From assembly GCA_012861695.1 (NCBI GenBank), contig JAAOOA010000164.1, positions 526,965 through 590,964 on the forward strand: a DNA stretch of 64,000 nt. The letters are read 5' to 3'. Both the position numbers and the translations under genes were made by a program. The notes beneath the pieces are model-generated. The model was not told where the DNA came from. It saw only the letters and a list, made by a program, of their open reading frames with translations, and made no database searches. The stretch is from Trematomus loennbergii. Taxonomy: Eukaryota > Chordata > Actinopteri > Perciformes > Nototheniidae. Of the stretch, positions 20,695-30,743 are shown piece by piece (positions within the stretch are counted from its first letter, which is position 1; the number at the start of each line of letters is the position of its first letter).

Positions 20695-23600
20695 GATGGA
20701 TTCCTCTTGAGCTTGTAGATGGAGAAGCATCCAACATACCTCTCAGATGGGTGACTGACGTTCTCTCTCAGCTCAATGACTTGGTGTCTCCTAAGAACAA
20801 GATCCTGGTAGTCACAGTTCTTGGAGTTCAGAGCACAGGAAAGTCCACTCTCCTCAACACCATGTTTGGAGTGCAGTTTGCAGTCAGCAGTGGTCGATGC
20901 ACTCGAGGTGCCTTTATGTTGCTGATTAAAATCAATGAAGATGTCAGAAAAGACTTCAACTGTGACTTCATGGTGATCATTGACACTGAGGGCTTAAAGT
21001 CACCAGAGCTCGCACAACTGGACAATAGCCACGAGCACGACAATGAGCTTGCAACACTTGTTGTGGGGCTGAGTGATATCACCATCATCAATGTTGCAAT
21101 GGAGAATTCAACAGAAATGAAGGACATCCTACAGATAGTTGTACACGCTTTCCTCAGGATGAAAGAGGTGGGCAAAAAGAAGCCCAAATGTCAGTTTGTT
21201 CACCAGAATGTGTCCGATGTTTCAGCCCATGACAAGAACTGCGAGACAGGAAACTGCTCCTGCAGCAGTTAAACGAGATGACCCAGGCAGCAGCCAAAAT
21301 GGAAAAGAAAGAAGAGTACTGAGCTTCACTGATGTGATGGAGTACAGTCCAGACACTGGAAACTGGTACATTCCTGGACTCTGGAATGGAAACCCACCGA
21401 TGGCACCAGTCAATGCAGGCTACAGCGAGGCTGTTATGAGCTCAAGAAGAACATCATCCACATTTTGGGAAGTTGTGGATCATCAGCTAATAATATCTTG
21501 GAGTTTACAGAGTGGATGAAGAGCCTGTGGACGGCAGTAAAACATGAAAACTTCATCTTCAGCTTCAGAAACAGTCTCGTGGCTGATGCATACATGAGGC
21601 TGTGCACAGAATTCAACAAATGGGAATGGGACTTCAAAAAAGAAATGTTCACATGGGTTACACAAGCTGAAACAAGAATCTCCAACTTCGGTACACCTGC
21701 TGATAAATCTAACAATCTGACATGAGAGAACTTCTCATGCTATTGAAAAATGAAGCTTTGACAGAGCTGTCTAAATGGGAAACAAAGCTTCTGGAAAATC
21801 TGGACCAGTACTTCAAGCAAACAGAGGGTCATGTCTATCTTGTTGAAGGATACAGACAGGAGTTTAAAAACAGTGCTAAGAGCCTTCGACGAGAAATGGA
21901 AAGCTCTGTGTTTAATCAACTCAGCAGCAGCTGACATCAGACAGGGGATGACAGAACTTGATAAAATCAAGGAGAACCACACAAAGGACTTAGAGGGCAG
22001 AGTTTGTGCATTGATTGAAGAATGTAGGAAGAAAAAAGTCAGATGACAGAGAAAGAGCTGGACAAAGAATTTGAAAGATGTGGACTAAAACAGTGAAGGA
22101 ACTTCCTTTACAGAAATGAAGGTTGAGGACATTTTCACCAGTGTGTCTCACCACCTGAGAACAAATCTATCAACCAAGGGAAGTCACGAAGTGATTTGTT
22201 AAGTCAAAAAACCTGAGAGATGTGGACTGGGGCCATTTAAATATACAGTTGAAGGATCTTGAATCAAAGTGCAGACAGACTTAAACAGTGGTTTAAAATA
22301 CCAGGTAATGCAAAGGCTGTACAACAAACAGCTGACAGCATCATTACAGTTTGCTCACAGATGGTGACTGACAAAATGCAAAGAAAGAGTAATTACCATG
22401 ATACCTACATCGATGAGATTCTAAACATGATTGATGAGAGGCTGCAAAACAATCAGGAAGTTGGAACAGACATCACTTTTGAAGTCTCTCTGAAACAGCA
22501 CATCTGTGCAGACGCAGCCAGAAGGTTTCAGAAAATGCATGAAGATTTCATCCAAAAGAAGATCCCTACAGATGTCTGAAGAAAACAAAGAAAGTTTCTT
22601 GCTGATTTTAAAGACGTGTTCCATAATGTAGACCAGTGCCAGAAGAAGGCAGAAGAATTCACAGACCGATGCTTGAAGCCTGCAGTCGAAGACTTTGTCA
22701 ACCGTTCCCTGGGTCCTGATATCATTGGTGAAATGAGGACAAGTGAGCAGTTCAGCACAAGAATGTCCTTCCAGTATTCACTTTTACTGGATCTGCTCTC
22801 AGAGGATGACTTTAAAAAGTAGAGCTTTATTTCTCTATGAGAAATATGTAAAGGAATGGATACTCAACAAAATAGGAACACTTCTCAAATGGGTCTACGA
22901 TGTTTGAGGATCAACATCTCCAGTCATGTGTCAACAGCATAAATAATGCTATCCAGAAAGCTAAAACAGAAAAGAGTGGCAACTTAAAGTCATTTGTTGA
23001 AGTTGTCTGTCAGGAACTTGGTGACAAACTGGTCATTTCCCAGGATGCTCTTGGGCATTCATGACCTGAACAATGCCGACCAGGAACAGTTTGCTCACTG
23101 GCTCACTGAGTGTGTGACAGGAGATGGCACAAACTCTTAGAGAGAAGTTTAAGAAAACAAACATCCAAACTAAACTACAGAGCCTTCATGTGAATCCTCA
23201 GAACGAGCTTTTCAACAACTGATTGGATGTGGTGAACAGTGTCCGTTCTGCAAAGCGCCCTGTGAGGCAGGAGGAACACACCTGAGCACTTCGCTTCACT
23301 TCATCGACCAGAGGGTCTGGGTCATACGATGGAGTAATACAAAAAACTTTGCATTGACATATGCTCTTCCTCTGTGAACAGTGACATTTCTTTTCACTGC
23401 AGTGATACAAATGATCAATCCACCTTCAAGCGTTACAGAAATCTATCCGGACTGGAAAATCTCACCAGATGCAAGCCTCCAGGCATCAGACTACTGGAAA
23501 TATGTACTGGCAAAGTTCAATGATGAGTTTGCAGCAGCATACATGCAAAGCCTGCTGATATTCCTGAAGCTTGGAAACTTATCACACCTGAGCAAGCAGA

Positions 23601-23720
23601 GGCAAGCCTCAAAGAGTCATTTCATATCAAATGAGAAACTACAAGCTTTGTGCTCACAGAGGGTCCCGTCCTCCTCATTACAGTCATCATCCTCTCATGG
23701 ACATTTAGATTACACTTGAT
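20695..23720 (+). pseudogene. GVIN long exon, GTPase domain and C-terminal block
   Basis: Starting at LELVDGEASNIP, the frame from 20751 is open for about 170 codons. It holds the VLIG-type G domain with P-loop GVQSTGKS (20823-20846), the switch region SGRCTRGAFM and DTEG (20982-20993), then DNSHEHDNELATLVVGLSDI. A frameshift near 21240 ends it. The rest is recoverable in pieces: DVMEYSPDTGNWYIPGLWNG, FTEWMKSLWTAVKHENFIFS, KWETKLLENLDQYFKQTEGH, MNQSADRLKQWFKIPGNAKA, and a C-terminal ASLQASDYWKYVLAKFNDEF near 23490. Frameshifts occur near 21460, 21720, 21900, 22040, 22580, 22820, 23200 and 23530. The P-loop itself is intact, so the loss of function comes from the broken frame. Confidence 0.9.
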
Positions 23721-24630
23721 TTATATGAAGAGAAGCACACAAAGTAACATGCTGTTTATGAGATGGCAAGGTTGACCATATATTTCAACAACAACTTACA
23801 AGGAATTTGTAAACGTTTCAGTTTGATTAAATCACACTTTAATCCTTCTTTTTTGGTTGTTATTGTAGTATCAATTAATCAAATTTGATTTGATTGAGTG
23901 TTTTTATTTCCTTGAAGTAACTGATGCAAAATATTTGCTTTTATGTTTTTCTGTGGTTTTGTCATAAACATATTAACAATTTCAATGTTTTAAAATATCA
24001 TTCAGTCTTCATGTCAACATGAAGATTATACAATGTCTTTATTTTTATTTCAAATAAGTATCTGATTCTTATTATTTACATTTTTATTGACACATTTAGA
24101 ATTGTTGTCTTTTCATTTCTGAGCTGCATCAAAAGCCACACATTTAGATTTTTAAATCAGTGAATGAATCATTGTGTTTTAGTGGTGGTACAGTCAACAT
24201 GTAAACATGACAGAAAGTCTGTTGTAATCAAGTTCAGTTTGACATGTGACCGTTTCCCAGAGAGTTCAATATAAAAGTGCTATTGTCAACAAGTAACAGC
24301 ATCATATATGTTTTCTTTTACTCAGATTTTCTAATCTTTTGTTTCTGTGAAGTATCTGATTCTTTATATTTACGTAATAAAAAATACCATTCATTCTTTA
24401 TACTGTTCATTTCTTTATATTGTTAACATGTATACTTACTACTGTTTACTATTTCAATAAAGAGACCACATCTGCAGACTGGCTATGAATGTCTTTAATG
24501 TTTCCCAGATCAGAATCACAGCATACAGAGTATAATAACTTCTAAAGGAAACAGAAATATCACCTCATTTGTTTAAATAGTTTTACTATACTTTTTTTTA
24601 ATCATCATCTTTTTTTTATTCCAGGTGCAA

Positions 24631-24692
<62 letters not shown>

Positions 24693-24699
24693 TGTGTGT

Positions 24700-24775
<76 letters not shown>

Positions 24776-24781
24776 GTGTGT

Positions 24782-24852
<71 letters not shown>
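24631..24852. repeat. Long (TG)n microsatellite
   Basis: About 220 bp of TG with a few GGTG or TTG interruptions; the counterpart in spacer copy 1 (7204-7327) is about half as long. Confidence 0.97.
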
Positions 24853-25628
24853 CGCTAGGTGTGTCCACATACATCCAGTCTGATCCACGGCTAATCACAG
24901 GTTCAGACTCTGAAAGTGAGAGACATTTTTAGATTGAATTAAAAATGTAATTACAACGGTTAACCTGAAAACTCTTCACTGCTACATCATACAAGGGCAC
25001 CACAACCTCCATGACATTTTAAATAAATGGATTACTGACATCTAGAGGACATTTATTGCAACAACACCTACTTAGAATATAAGATAGGGATTTCTCCGGT
25101 TTTATAATTATGTGTCTCTTTAAAACATAGAGACATGAAACTATAAACACTTGCATATGCCCCACATCTTTCCTAAATGTAAAGACTCCTTGGTCATTTA
25201 TATTTAGAACAGCCATGTCATCTAATACATGAAATTGACGTGGCAAACACTATTGTTGCTTCAAGACTTGCAACGTGAAAAGGAAACAGCAACAAATTGC
25301 AAATCCAGCAGTAATTCTTAACACTACTGTAACAATTATACTGAATGTGGATGAATCGGTTAACAGAAAGTTGTTGTTCAGCTACAAATGCCAAACATTT
25401 CCAGCTTCTACAATATTAATGTGAAGATGTTCCCCCATTTTCTATAATGTTCTAGAGCAGATAAATCAAGTAGCTACATAGCCAGCAGATAATGTTAGCT
25501 AACAAAGCAAATAACCTCTGGTTAGAGAGCCTTCTACTAAAATCAGGTTTAATAATAATATTTTAACAGTGAGAGTAAATCCAGAAATTGAGATGATATC
25601 TAAAATAAAAATGTATTTGCATTTAACT

Positions 25629-25925
25629 GTGGGAAATAAGTATTTGATCCCCTTGCAAGTGGGTAAACTTACAAAATCGGCAAGGGATCACATACTTATT
25701 TCCTCCACTATATATATATATACATACTGTATATACAGTATCATTCAAAGGTTTTTATTTATTTTAATTATTTCTACATTGTAGATTAATACTGAAGACA
25801 TCAAAACTATAAAAGAACACATATGGAATTATGTAGTAAACAAAAAAGTGATGAACAATCCAGAATATGATTCATATTTTAGATTCTTCAGAATAGCCCC
25901 CTTTTGCCTTGATGACAGCTTTGCA
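25629..25925 (-). mobile_element. MITE and Tc1 left-end remnants of spacer copy 2
   Basis: 25629-25710 is the same short palindromic MITE as at 8188. From about 25733 the Tc1 left terminal region follows (CATTCAAAGGTTTTTATTTA), but the outer CAGTCAAAGTTTGGACAC is gone and the element stops at GACAGCTTTGCA. No transposase coding remains apart from a few C-terminal codons. Confidence 0.8.
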
Positions 25926-25929
25926 TGGA

Positions 25930-26339
25930 GGAATGACTAAATAGGATGCACAGCGTACATACATACATATACATATATATATATATATATACAGTGCAAT
26001 AATTCTTTCATGCTAAATGAAGCTCTGTTGCTTGGATATCACTAGATCCTGTTACAGCGTAATATAAAAGTACATAACGATTGATGTGTAAATTAGCATA
26101 ATTACTAGCTAACCGCTAGCTGCTAACTGCCGCCTCGTTAATATCAAATCTATCATAATAACAATCCATTACCATGCTGTCATGAACGTGCGGTGCTGTT
26201 ACGTGTACGCAAATTGACGTGTTTTTATGTGAACGAGCATTTTGGGGGGCATGGTTCAAGTTGCGCATGCGCTATGAGCGCACATACGGGTACTTCTCAG
26301 GCATGCGGGTAATCTGTGACGTTTTGCTCTCTCAAAAGT
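25930..26339. other. Spacer with CA/TA microsatellites and a CpG-containing block
   Basis: A short (ACAT)n/(AT)n tract runs from about 25953 to 25992, then AT-rich DNA, then a more CpG-rich part from 26185 to 26320. No gene is recognised. The CpG part may belong to the outer end of the P-like element that follows. Confidence 0.45.
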
Positions 26340-26364
26340 TGGGCCATTTTATCCATAGATATAG

Positions 26365-27462
26365 AACAATAGAGTGATTATCATAAACAGAAAATCCTGT
26401 TTAGGAGTGATTGGCATGAGAGGGGTATTTTGTTTGTTAGTGATTTACTAGATTGCAATGGTAAACTGCTAGATTTGTTGGCCTTTTCAACGAAATACAA
26501 TATAACCTGTACTGCTAAAGATTATAACAAAATCTGTAAAGCAATTCCTGTACCACTTATTGGAATGATTCATAATACTTTACTGTACTCAAATGTTGTA
26601 TCAGTTTTACCTAATTTGGAAATTATTGGCGATACTCTTAAGAATAACAAATCTATTAATGCTTCCCTGAAATCCCACATTTTTCACAATTTTAACAGAG
26701 GCTTATTTCCTCAAGTGACCGATTTAGACACTTTATCTGTAATGGAAAAAGCTCTATCTTATTTTATAAAATGGCCTATTTCCCCTAAAGCAAAAGAAAC
26801 TCATTTTAAAATTGTTCATAAAATCTACCCGGTTTCTACTTTTTTAAATCAAGATTTAAATTTGAAGTAGAACCATGTTCCTTTTGTAATTTATCTGATG
26901 AATCGTTGGAACATTTATTTTTCTCTTGCCCTTTTTCTGAATTGTTTTGGTCGAATGTGAGAGATTGGTTGTTACTTAAATTAACAAATATTCCGGCCTT
27001 CAAAATATATCACATTTTATATTATATTGATAATTTGGACTCTCCCATTTCTGATTTGGTAAATATAATTATTATTTTGGGTAAATACAATTTACATTGT
27101 AGTAAATGGAGAGGAGGCAAGCCCTCCTTTCCCTGTTTCATAAATGAGTTCAAGTCCTTTTTTCTGTCCCTTAGAAAGATACAATCTTGTAACCTGTCTA
27201 TAAAGATTTGCAATGACATTTCCAAATGGTTATTATTTTAAGTAAGCTTAATGCCTCTTAAATGTTTTTGTGCCTTATGCTTTTTTCTTTCCCCCTGGCT
27301 CTTACTGGATGTATTATTTATGTTTTTTTGTCTTATTGTGAATGAATGTCTTGAACTTATGTTGATAAGTTGATGATATCCTCACCGAGCTTTGTATGTT
27401 TAAAAAAAAAAATAAAAAAAAAAAAATAAAAAAAAAAAAAAAATAAATAAAAATAAAAATAA
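26365..27462 (+). mobile_element. 5'-truncated L1/Tx1-type LINE with poly(A)
   Basis: The element runs from about 26365 through the ORF2 C-terminus to an A-rich tail (27401-27462) with AATAAA-like words. It interrupts the inverted-repeat sequence that continues on both sides (CATAGATATA before, AAACACTAGATG after). Severe 5' truncation is the normal outcome of target-primed reverse transcription. Confidence 0.78.
26430..27241 (+). pseudogene. LINE ORF2 C-terminal fragment
   Basis: Two overlapping-frame pieces are joined by a frameshift near 26865. The first ends FIKWPISPKAKETHFKIVHK. The second holds CSFCNLSDESLEHLFFSCPF, the C-terminal Cys/His zinc-binding motif found after the reverse transcriptase of L1-like elements, and ends KICNDISKWLLF. 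The endonuclease and reverse transcriptase are absent. It would have been the far C-terminus of a protein of more than 1,000 residues. Whether it is the same family as the LINE at 30744 cannot be told, because the preserved parts do not overlap. Confidence 0.78.
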
Positions 27463-28181
27463 ACACTAGATGGTCATGGGAGATTTTCCAGCGTAGCTCA
27501 CTGGCCGCCATCTTGCTACAGTCAACAGCTACTCTGGTACGCGCTATGGTAGCTGTTGTAAGGTGAGTGATCTGCACAAAAATACTCTTAACTCGCTGAA
27601 ATCTTGACTGATTTACAAACGGTTTGGTTTATTATAAACATTATTAGCATGGCTATGATACAGATGCTTGGACATGTTGAAATAGCAGCTTTTCTTTGTG
27701 TATGTGTGGTTGTATTTATTAGCTGGCTAATAACAAGAGGCTGTGAGTGAGACCTAGTATTACAAAGTTGACCAAGAACCCGTGGAATCACCTTTCACGT
27801 GTAAGATATGACAATATTATGACTATAATTAGGATAATCGTTAATTACGTAGTGGATGTATGTACATTACAAGTTCTGCTACACAGGATCAGTGGGGCTA
27901 TGTGAGATAATAGTATTGCAAGATTGTTGTTGACCCAGCCTCTTTAGAATATGTTGCTACCATTTCTTTACACAATTATTTAATGTTTCTTTTGGACACC
28001 TTTTTTATAACTCTTAGTGTAGTTGTCTTATTCTTAAAGTATACATACATACATACAATTACCCCAAAAATATGATAATTTCGGTGTGTATTTTTGTCCT
28101 TACCCTTAATGTTAAAGGAAAGAAGGGAGGAAAATGTTGACAATAATTTATATATCTGGCTACCTTTCTCATGTTTTTAAG

Positions 28182-28354
28182 GTTTCCCAAAACCGGAGAG
28201 AGGAGGAGGCAGTGGGAAGTTGCCCTAAGAAGGCAGGACACTGCTCTGCAGTGAGCACTTCAGTTGTGAGGACTTTGACAGGACGGGGCAGACTGTCCGG
28301 CTTAAAGATGGTGTTGTGCCAACAGTATTCAACTTCCCAGCTCATCTTCAAAGG
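28182..28354 (+). pseudogene. THAP-domain exon, frameshifted
   Basis: After a TTTTTAAG acceptor the exon reads [20 protein letters not shown], then shifts frame into [20 protein letters not shown] and [17 protein letters not shown] before a GTATGT donor. This is the second half of a THAP zinc finger (the Trp, the Cys and His of CSEHF, the Pro of the AVPTxF motif). The segment that normally separates the Arg-rich helix from CSEHF is missing, so a small deletion caused the frameshift. THAP domains bind DNA in P-element transposases and in several host regulators. The inverted repeats on both sides favour the transposase origin. Confidence 0.72.
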
Positions 28355-28527
28355 GTATGTGTATCATTGGCCAACAAGAATTCAAGGTGTATAAGATTGA
28401 TATATATAAATATGTGATTAAATGTCACACTTTAGTTTTTCTTTCTGCAAGTTTAGGAATAAATAATGTGTTGTGTATTACAGCACATTTTAAACACTCA
28501 AAATGTCTTTAATTATGTTTATTTTAG

Positions 28528-28591
28528 CCGGAAGCAACAAGAAGCACAACCACTTCAAGAAGAGCGGAAGATGAACCTCAGCCTAATGTTG
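28528..28591 (+). CDS. Possible next exon of the THAP gene
   Basis: TTATTTTAG precedes an open segment reading PEATRSTTTSRRAEDEPQPN. The hydrophilic, Ser/Thr/Arg-rich composition is typical of linkers after a THAP domain. It is cut at about 28592, where an L2-like LINE fragment begins, so the true exon end is unknown. Confidence 0.4.
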
Positions 28592-28599
28592 TGAGTATT

Positions 28600-29165
28600 C
28601 TGAATGTGGCCAAGACCAGAGAGATGGTCATTGATTTCAGGAGGGTGAGGACGTCTCTCCTCTACCCCTGTGCATTCTGGGAGAGGATGTGGCTGTTGTG
28701 GAGGACTACAAATACCTGGGAGTGCACTTAGACAATGGGCTGAACTGGAGGATCAACACTGACGCTGTGCACAAGAAGGGGATGAGCAGACTCTATTTTC
28801 TGAGGAAGCTGAGATCCTTCCACGTATGCAGCAAGATGCTGGAGATCTTCTATCAGTCTGTTGTGGCTAGTGCACTCTTCTTTGCTGCGGTCTGCTGGGG
28901 GGGCAGCATCAGAGCCGGTGACACCAGCAGGATCAATAAACTGATCAGGAAAGCTGGGTCAGTCATCGGCATCAAGCTGGACCCCTTTGAAGCTGTGGTG
29001 GAGAGGAGGACACTGAACAGGCTGTTGTCCATCATGGATAACCCCACCCATCCTCTCCACCTGCAGCTGGACAGTCAGCGGAGCTCCTTCTCCAACAGAC
29101 TGCTGCAGCTCCACTGCCATAACTCTGTACAACAAATCACCTCTGGCTGGAAGATAACTCTCTGC
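28600..29165 (+). pseudogene. L2/CR1-type LINE reverse transcriptase C-terminal fragment
   Basis: The sequence encodes VAKTREMVIDFRR, then in another frame VVEDYKYLGVHLDNGLNWRI, SRLYFLRKLRSFHVCSKMLE, FYQSVVASALFFAAVCWGGS and RRTLNRLLSIMDNPTHPLHL. These are the thumb and C-terminal motifs of fish L2-like LINEs. The catalytic YADD part is not included. The fragment lies inside the THAP element directly after its third exon and has no clear tail. Confidence 0.8.
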
Positions 29166-29224
29166 TCCATAGTTTATCTTGAATATTACCACGTTGTACA
29201 TTTTACACATATATAATCTGTTCA

Positions 29225-29475
29225 ATATTTAAAGGTGGGGTAGGTAAGTTTGAGAAACCGGCTCGAGATACACTTTTTGTTATATTCCATGGAATGCTCT
29301 TAACATCCCGATAGCAATGAATATCTGAAGTGCTTTGACAACAAATCCATAAAAAAATGTCATCTGTGGAAGCCGTGTACTGTAAAAAGCACGACCAATC
29401 ATTTTAGCCGGCCCGGCTAAAATAACTGGATGGCCTACCTGCCTGTCAGCCTTCCATCTGTGCACAAAGTGTAAA
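29225..29475. repeat. Unclassified dispersed-repeat fragment
   Basis: GGTGGGGTAGGTAAGTTTGA starts a block that looks like a dispersed fish repeat. It includes the palindrome AGCCGGCCCGGCT at about 29406. No coding and no clear ends are seen. Confidence 0.3.
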
Positions 29476-29554
29476 AAGTTTGAGAACCACTGGCCATCTC
29501 ACTTGCTCTATGTCACTCATACACTTGAATAAACATGTGCAAACATTGAAACTA

Positions 29555-30180
29555 CACCCAGGGGTTGGCAACCTTTACAATCAAAATAGCCATTTTTGTC
29601 CAGAGCCTCAAAACATATTTCTGCCTTTTATAAGGGGACAAGCCTATTAAGATCAATTTCTTAAAAGTACGCTGAGTTGTGTTTTCTGTTGGAGAACGTA
29701 ATATTTTTTTAGGAGAATAGAAATCACACCAAGTTGTTCTTAATAATACATTTATTTTGGGTGGCCGCCTTTCATAACACCCAAGGACACCTTACAGGGC
29801 ATAGGGGCAATATAGGGAACAATTAAAACTGGATTTAGTGAGATATCAGCCGTGGTAAGACAAACAACAGTAAATGGACTACAGAAGGACACAAAATGAC
29901 TACAAGAACTCAGCGCACCGTGCTGTGAAGTGGTAACGTATTTCAAAGGTTCTGGATTTGTTTACAAATCTAGAAACTAAATACAAAACTAGGACGATAT
30001 GAAGATCTCATGTCAAAAATAATTGTGATAAATGAGACAGAACTGGCCTGTCTGTGGGCTCATTTTATGTTGGTTTGGTTCTTCTGATAAAGGTGTGAAT
30101 ATCTAAATAATATACCACATATGCTATTGTCATTAGTTGTGTCCCTGTTCTTCAAGCTAAGGCATTGCTAAATTAACAAC
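29555..30180. other. Spacer with a hAT-end-like word and a LINE-tail-like word
   Basis: CAGGGGTTGGCAACC at about 29560 equals the usual hAT/Charlie terminal sequence, but no partner end or 8-bp duplication is visible. At about 29740-29800 a minus-strand LINE-tail-like CCGCCTTTCATAACACCCAA follows a TTTATTT run. The remainder is AT-rich without genes. Confidence 0.35.
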
Positions 30181-30672
30181 TCTTGGCTTACAGAGTGGTA
30201 ACATGAGACCGATTTTATATATAAAAATATAAATATTTTAATTTTATAATTTATTTTAAATATTAACAATATAATAAAATAAATGGAAATATATACACCG
30301 GTAAAATATTTAATATAAATACCTTGTGTGTGTGTATAGCTATTGCTTTATCTGCTTAATGTTATTTTCATATGAAAGTCCATGATTATAAGTATGCAGT
30401 ATCATAACTACATCTTTGATGTTTATAAAAAACCAAACCGTTTGAAAATTGGTTGAAAATTGAGCAAGCTATGGTTATTTAAATAGTAAACCATAATGTT
30501 ATGAATGAGAGCACTGCCTGTACCAAGATGGCGGCCATGTGGCAACGTCGGTCTCCATTGGCCAGCAGCGCGGGTGAGTCATCTAGTGTTTATAATATCT
30601 ATGATTTTATCATCATGCGCGAATGAGCAACTCTCATAGGAATTAATGAGGCCCCGCCTCCCACGCTGTATC

Positions 30673-30743
30673 CGGGGTTGCGGTCGAATAGTCCAAAAAT
30701 CACCTCCTAAAATTCTAACACTATCGTCTATTCCTTGACCGGG
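30673..30743. mobile_element. Left-end fragment of the same transposon as 3200-5011
   Basis: GGTTGCGGTCGAATAGTCC and the following CTATCGTCTATTCCTTGACC match the left terminus at 3200. The fragment stops exactly where the LINE 5' UTR begins, so the LINE or a deletion removed the rest. Confidence 0.75.

Larger units (their letters stand above)
11582..23720 (+). pseudogene. GVIN1-like: GVIN1-like very large interferon-induced GTPase pseudogene with FN3 5' exons
   Basis: VLIG/GVIN proteins are very large (about 2,000 residue) interferon-inducible GTPases of uncertain cell-autonomous defence function; in fish they occur as multi-copy families. This locus has four small 5' exons in consistent phases, a degenerate extra FN3 exon, and one long terminal exon from 16972, the usual GVIN arrangement. 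The long exon keeps recognisable blocks (CDTKQCTLML, the P-loop GVQSTGKSTLLNTMFG, DTEGLKSPELAQLDNSHEHD). It has at least a dozen frameshifts or stops, a 1,548-bp transposon insertion and a solo LTR. Nothing suggests it is translated as a full protein. The flanking spacer is duplicated, implying paralogues next door. The identification is by motif recognition; the assignment of the FN3 exons to the same transcript is inferred from phase. Confidence 0.88.
23850..25929. repeat. Duplicated spacer, copy 2 (matches 5890-8534)
   Basis: Directly after the GVIN pseudogene the sequence matches copy 1 with small indels. This copy lacks part of the degenerate repeats found at 6370-6950, and it has a short unmatched piece around 24530-24620 next to a longer TG tract. 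It ends in the left end of the same Tc1 element, then jumps at about 25926 to sequence that in copy 1 lies beyond the Tc1 (10117), the mark of a deletion. Confidence 0.85.
26340..30600 (+). mobile_element. Candidate P-element-like (THAP) transposon, heavily interrupted
   Basis: The left side has CATAGATATA near 26352, then a LINE, then AAACACTAGATG at 27464 and CTGGCCGCCATCTTG at about 27500. The right side has the complement in order: CAAGATGGCGGCCATG at about 30525, CATCTAGTGTTT at about 30570 and ATATCTATG at about 30585. This gives terminal inverted repeats of 80 bp or more. Between them lies a THAP-domain exon, which is the DNA-binding module of P-element transposases (THAP9 family). The outer boundaries and an 8-bp target duplication are not established. 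A THAP host gene with coincidental flanks is the alternative. Confidence 0.5.

Noticed and set aside
29555..29580. Second hAT element starting CAGGGGTTGGCAACC
   Set aside because: No partner end or 8-bp duplication was found, so it is only mentioned as a fragment.
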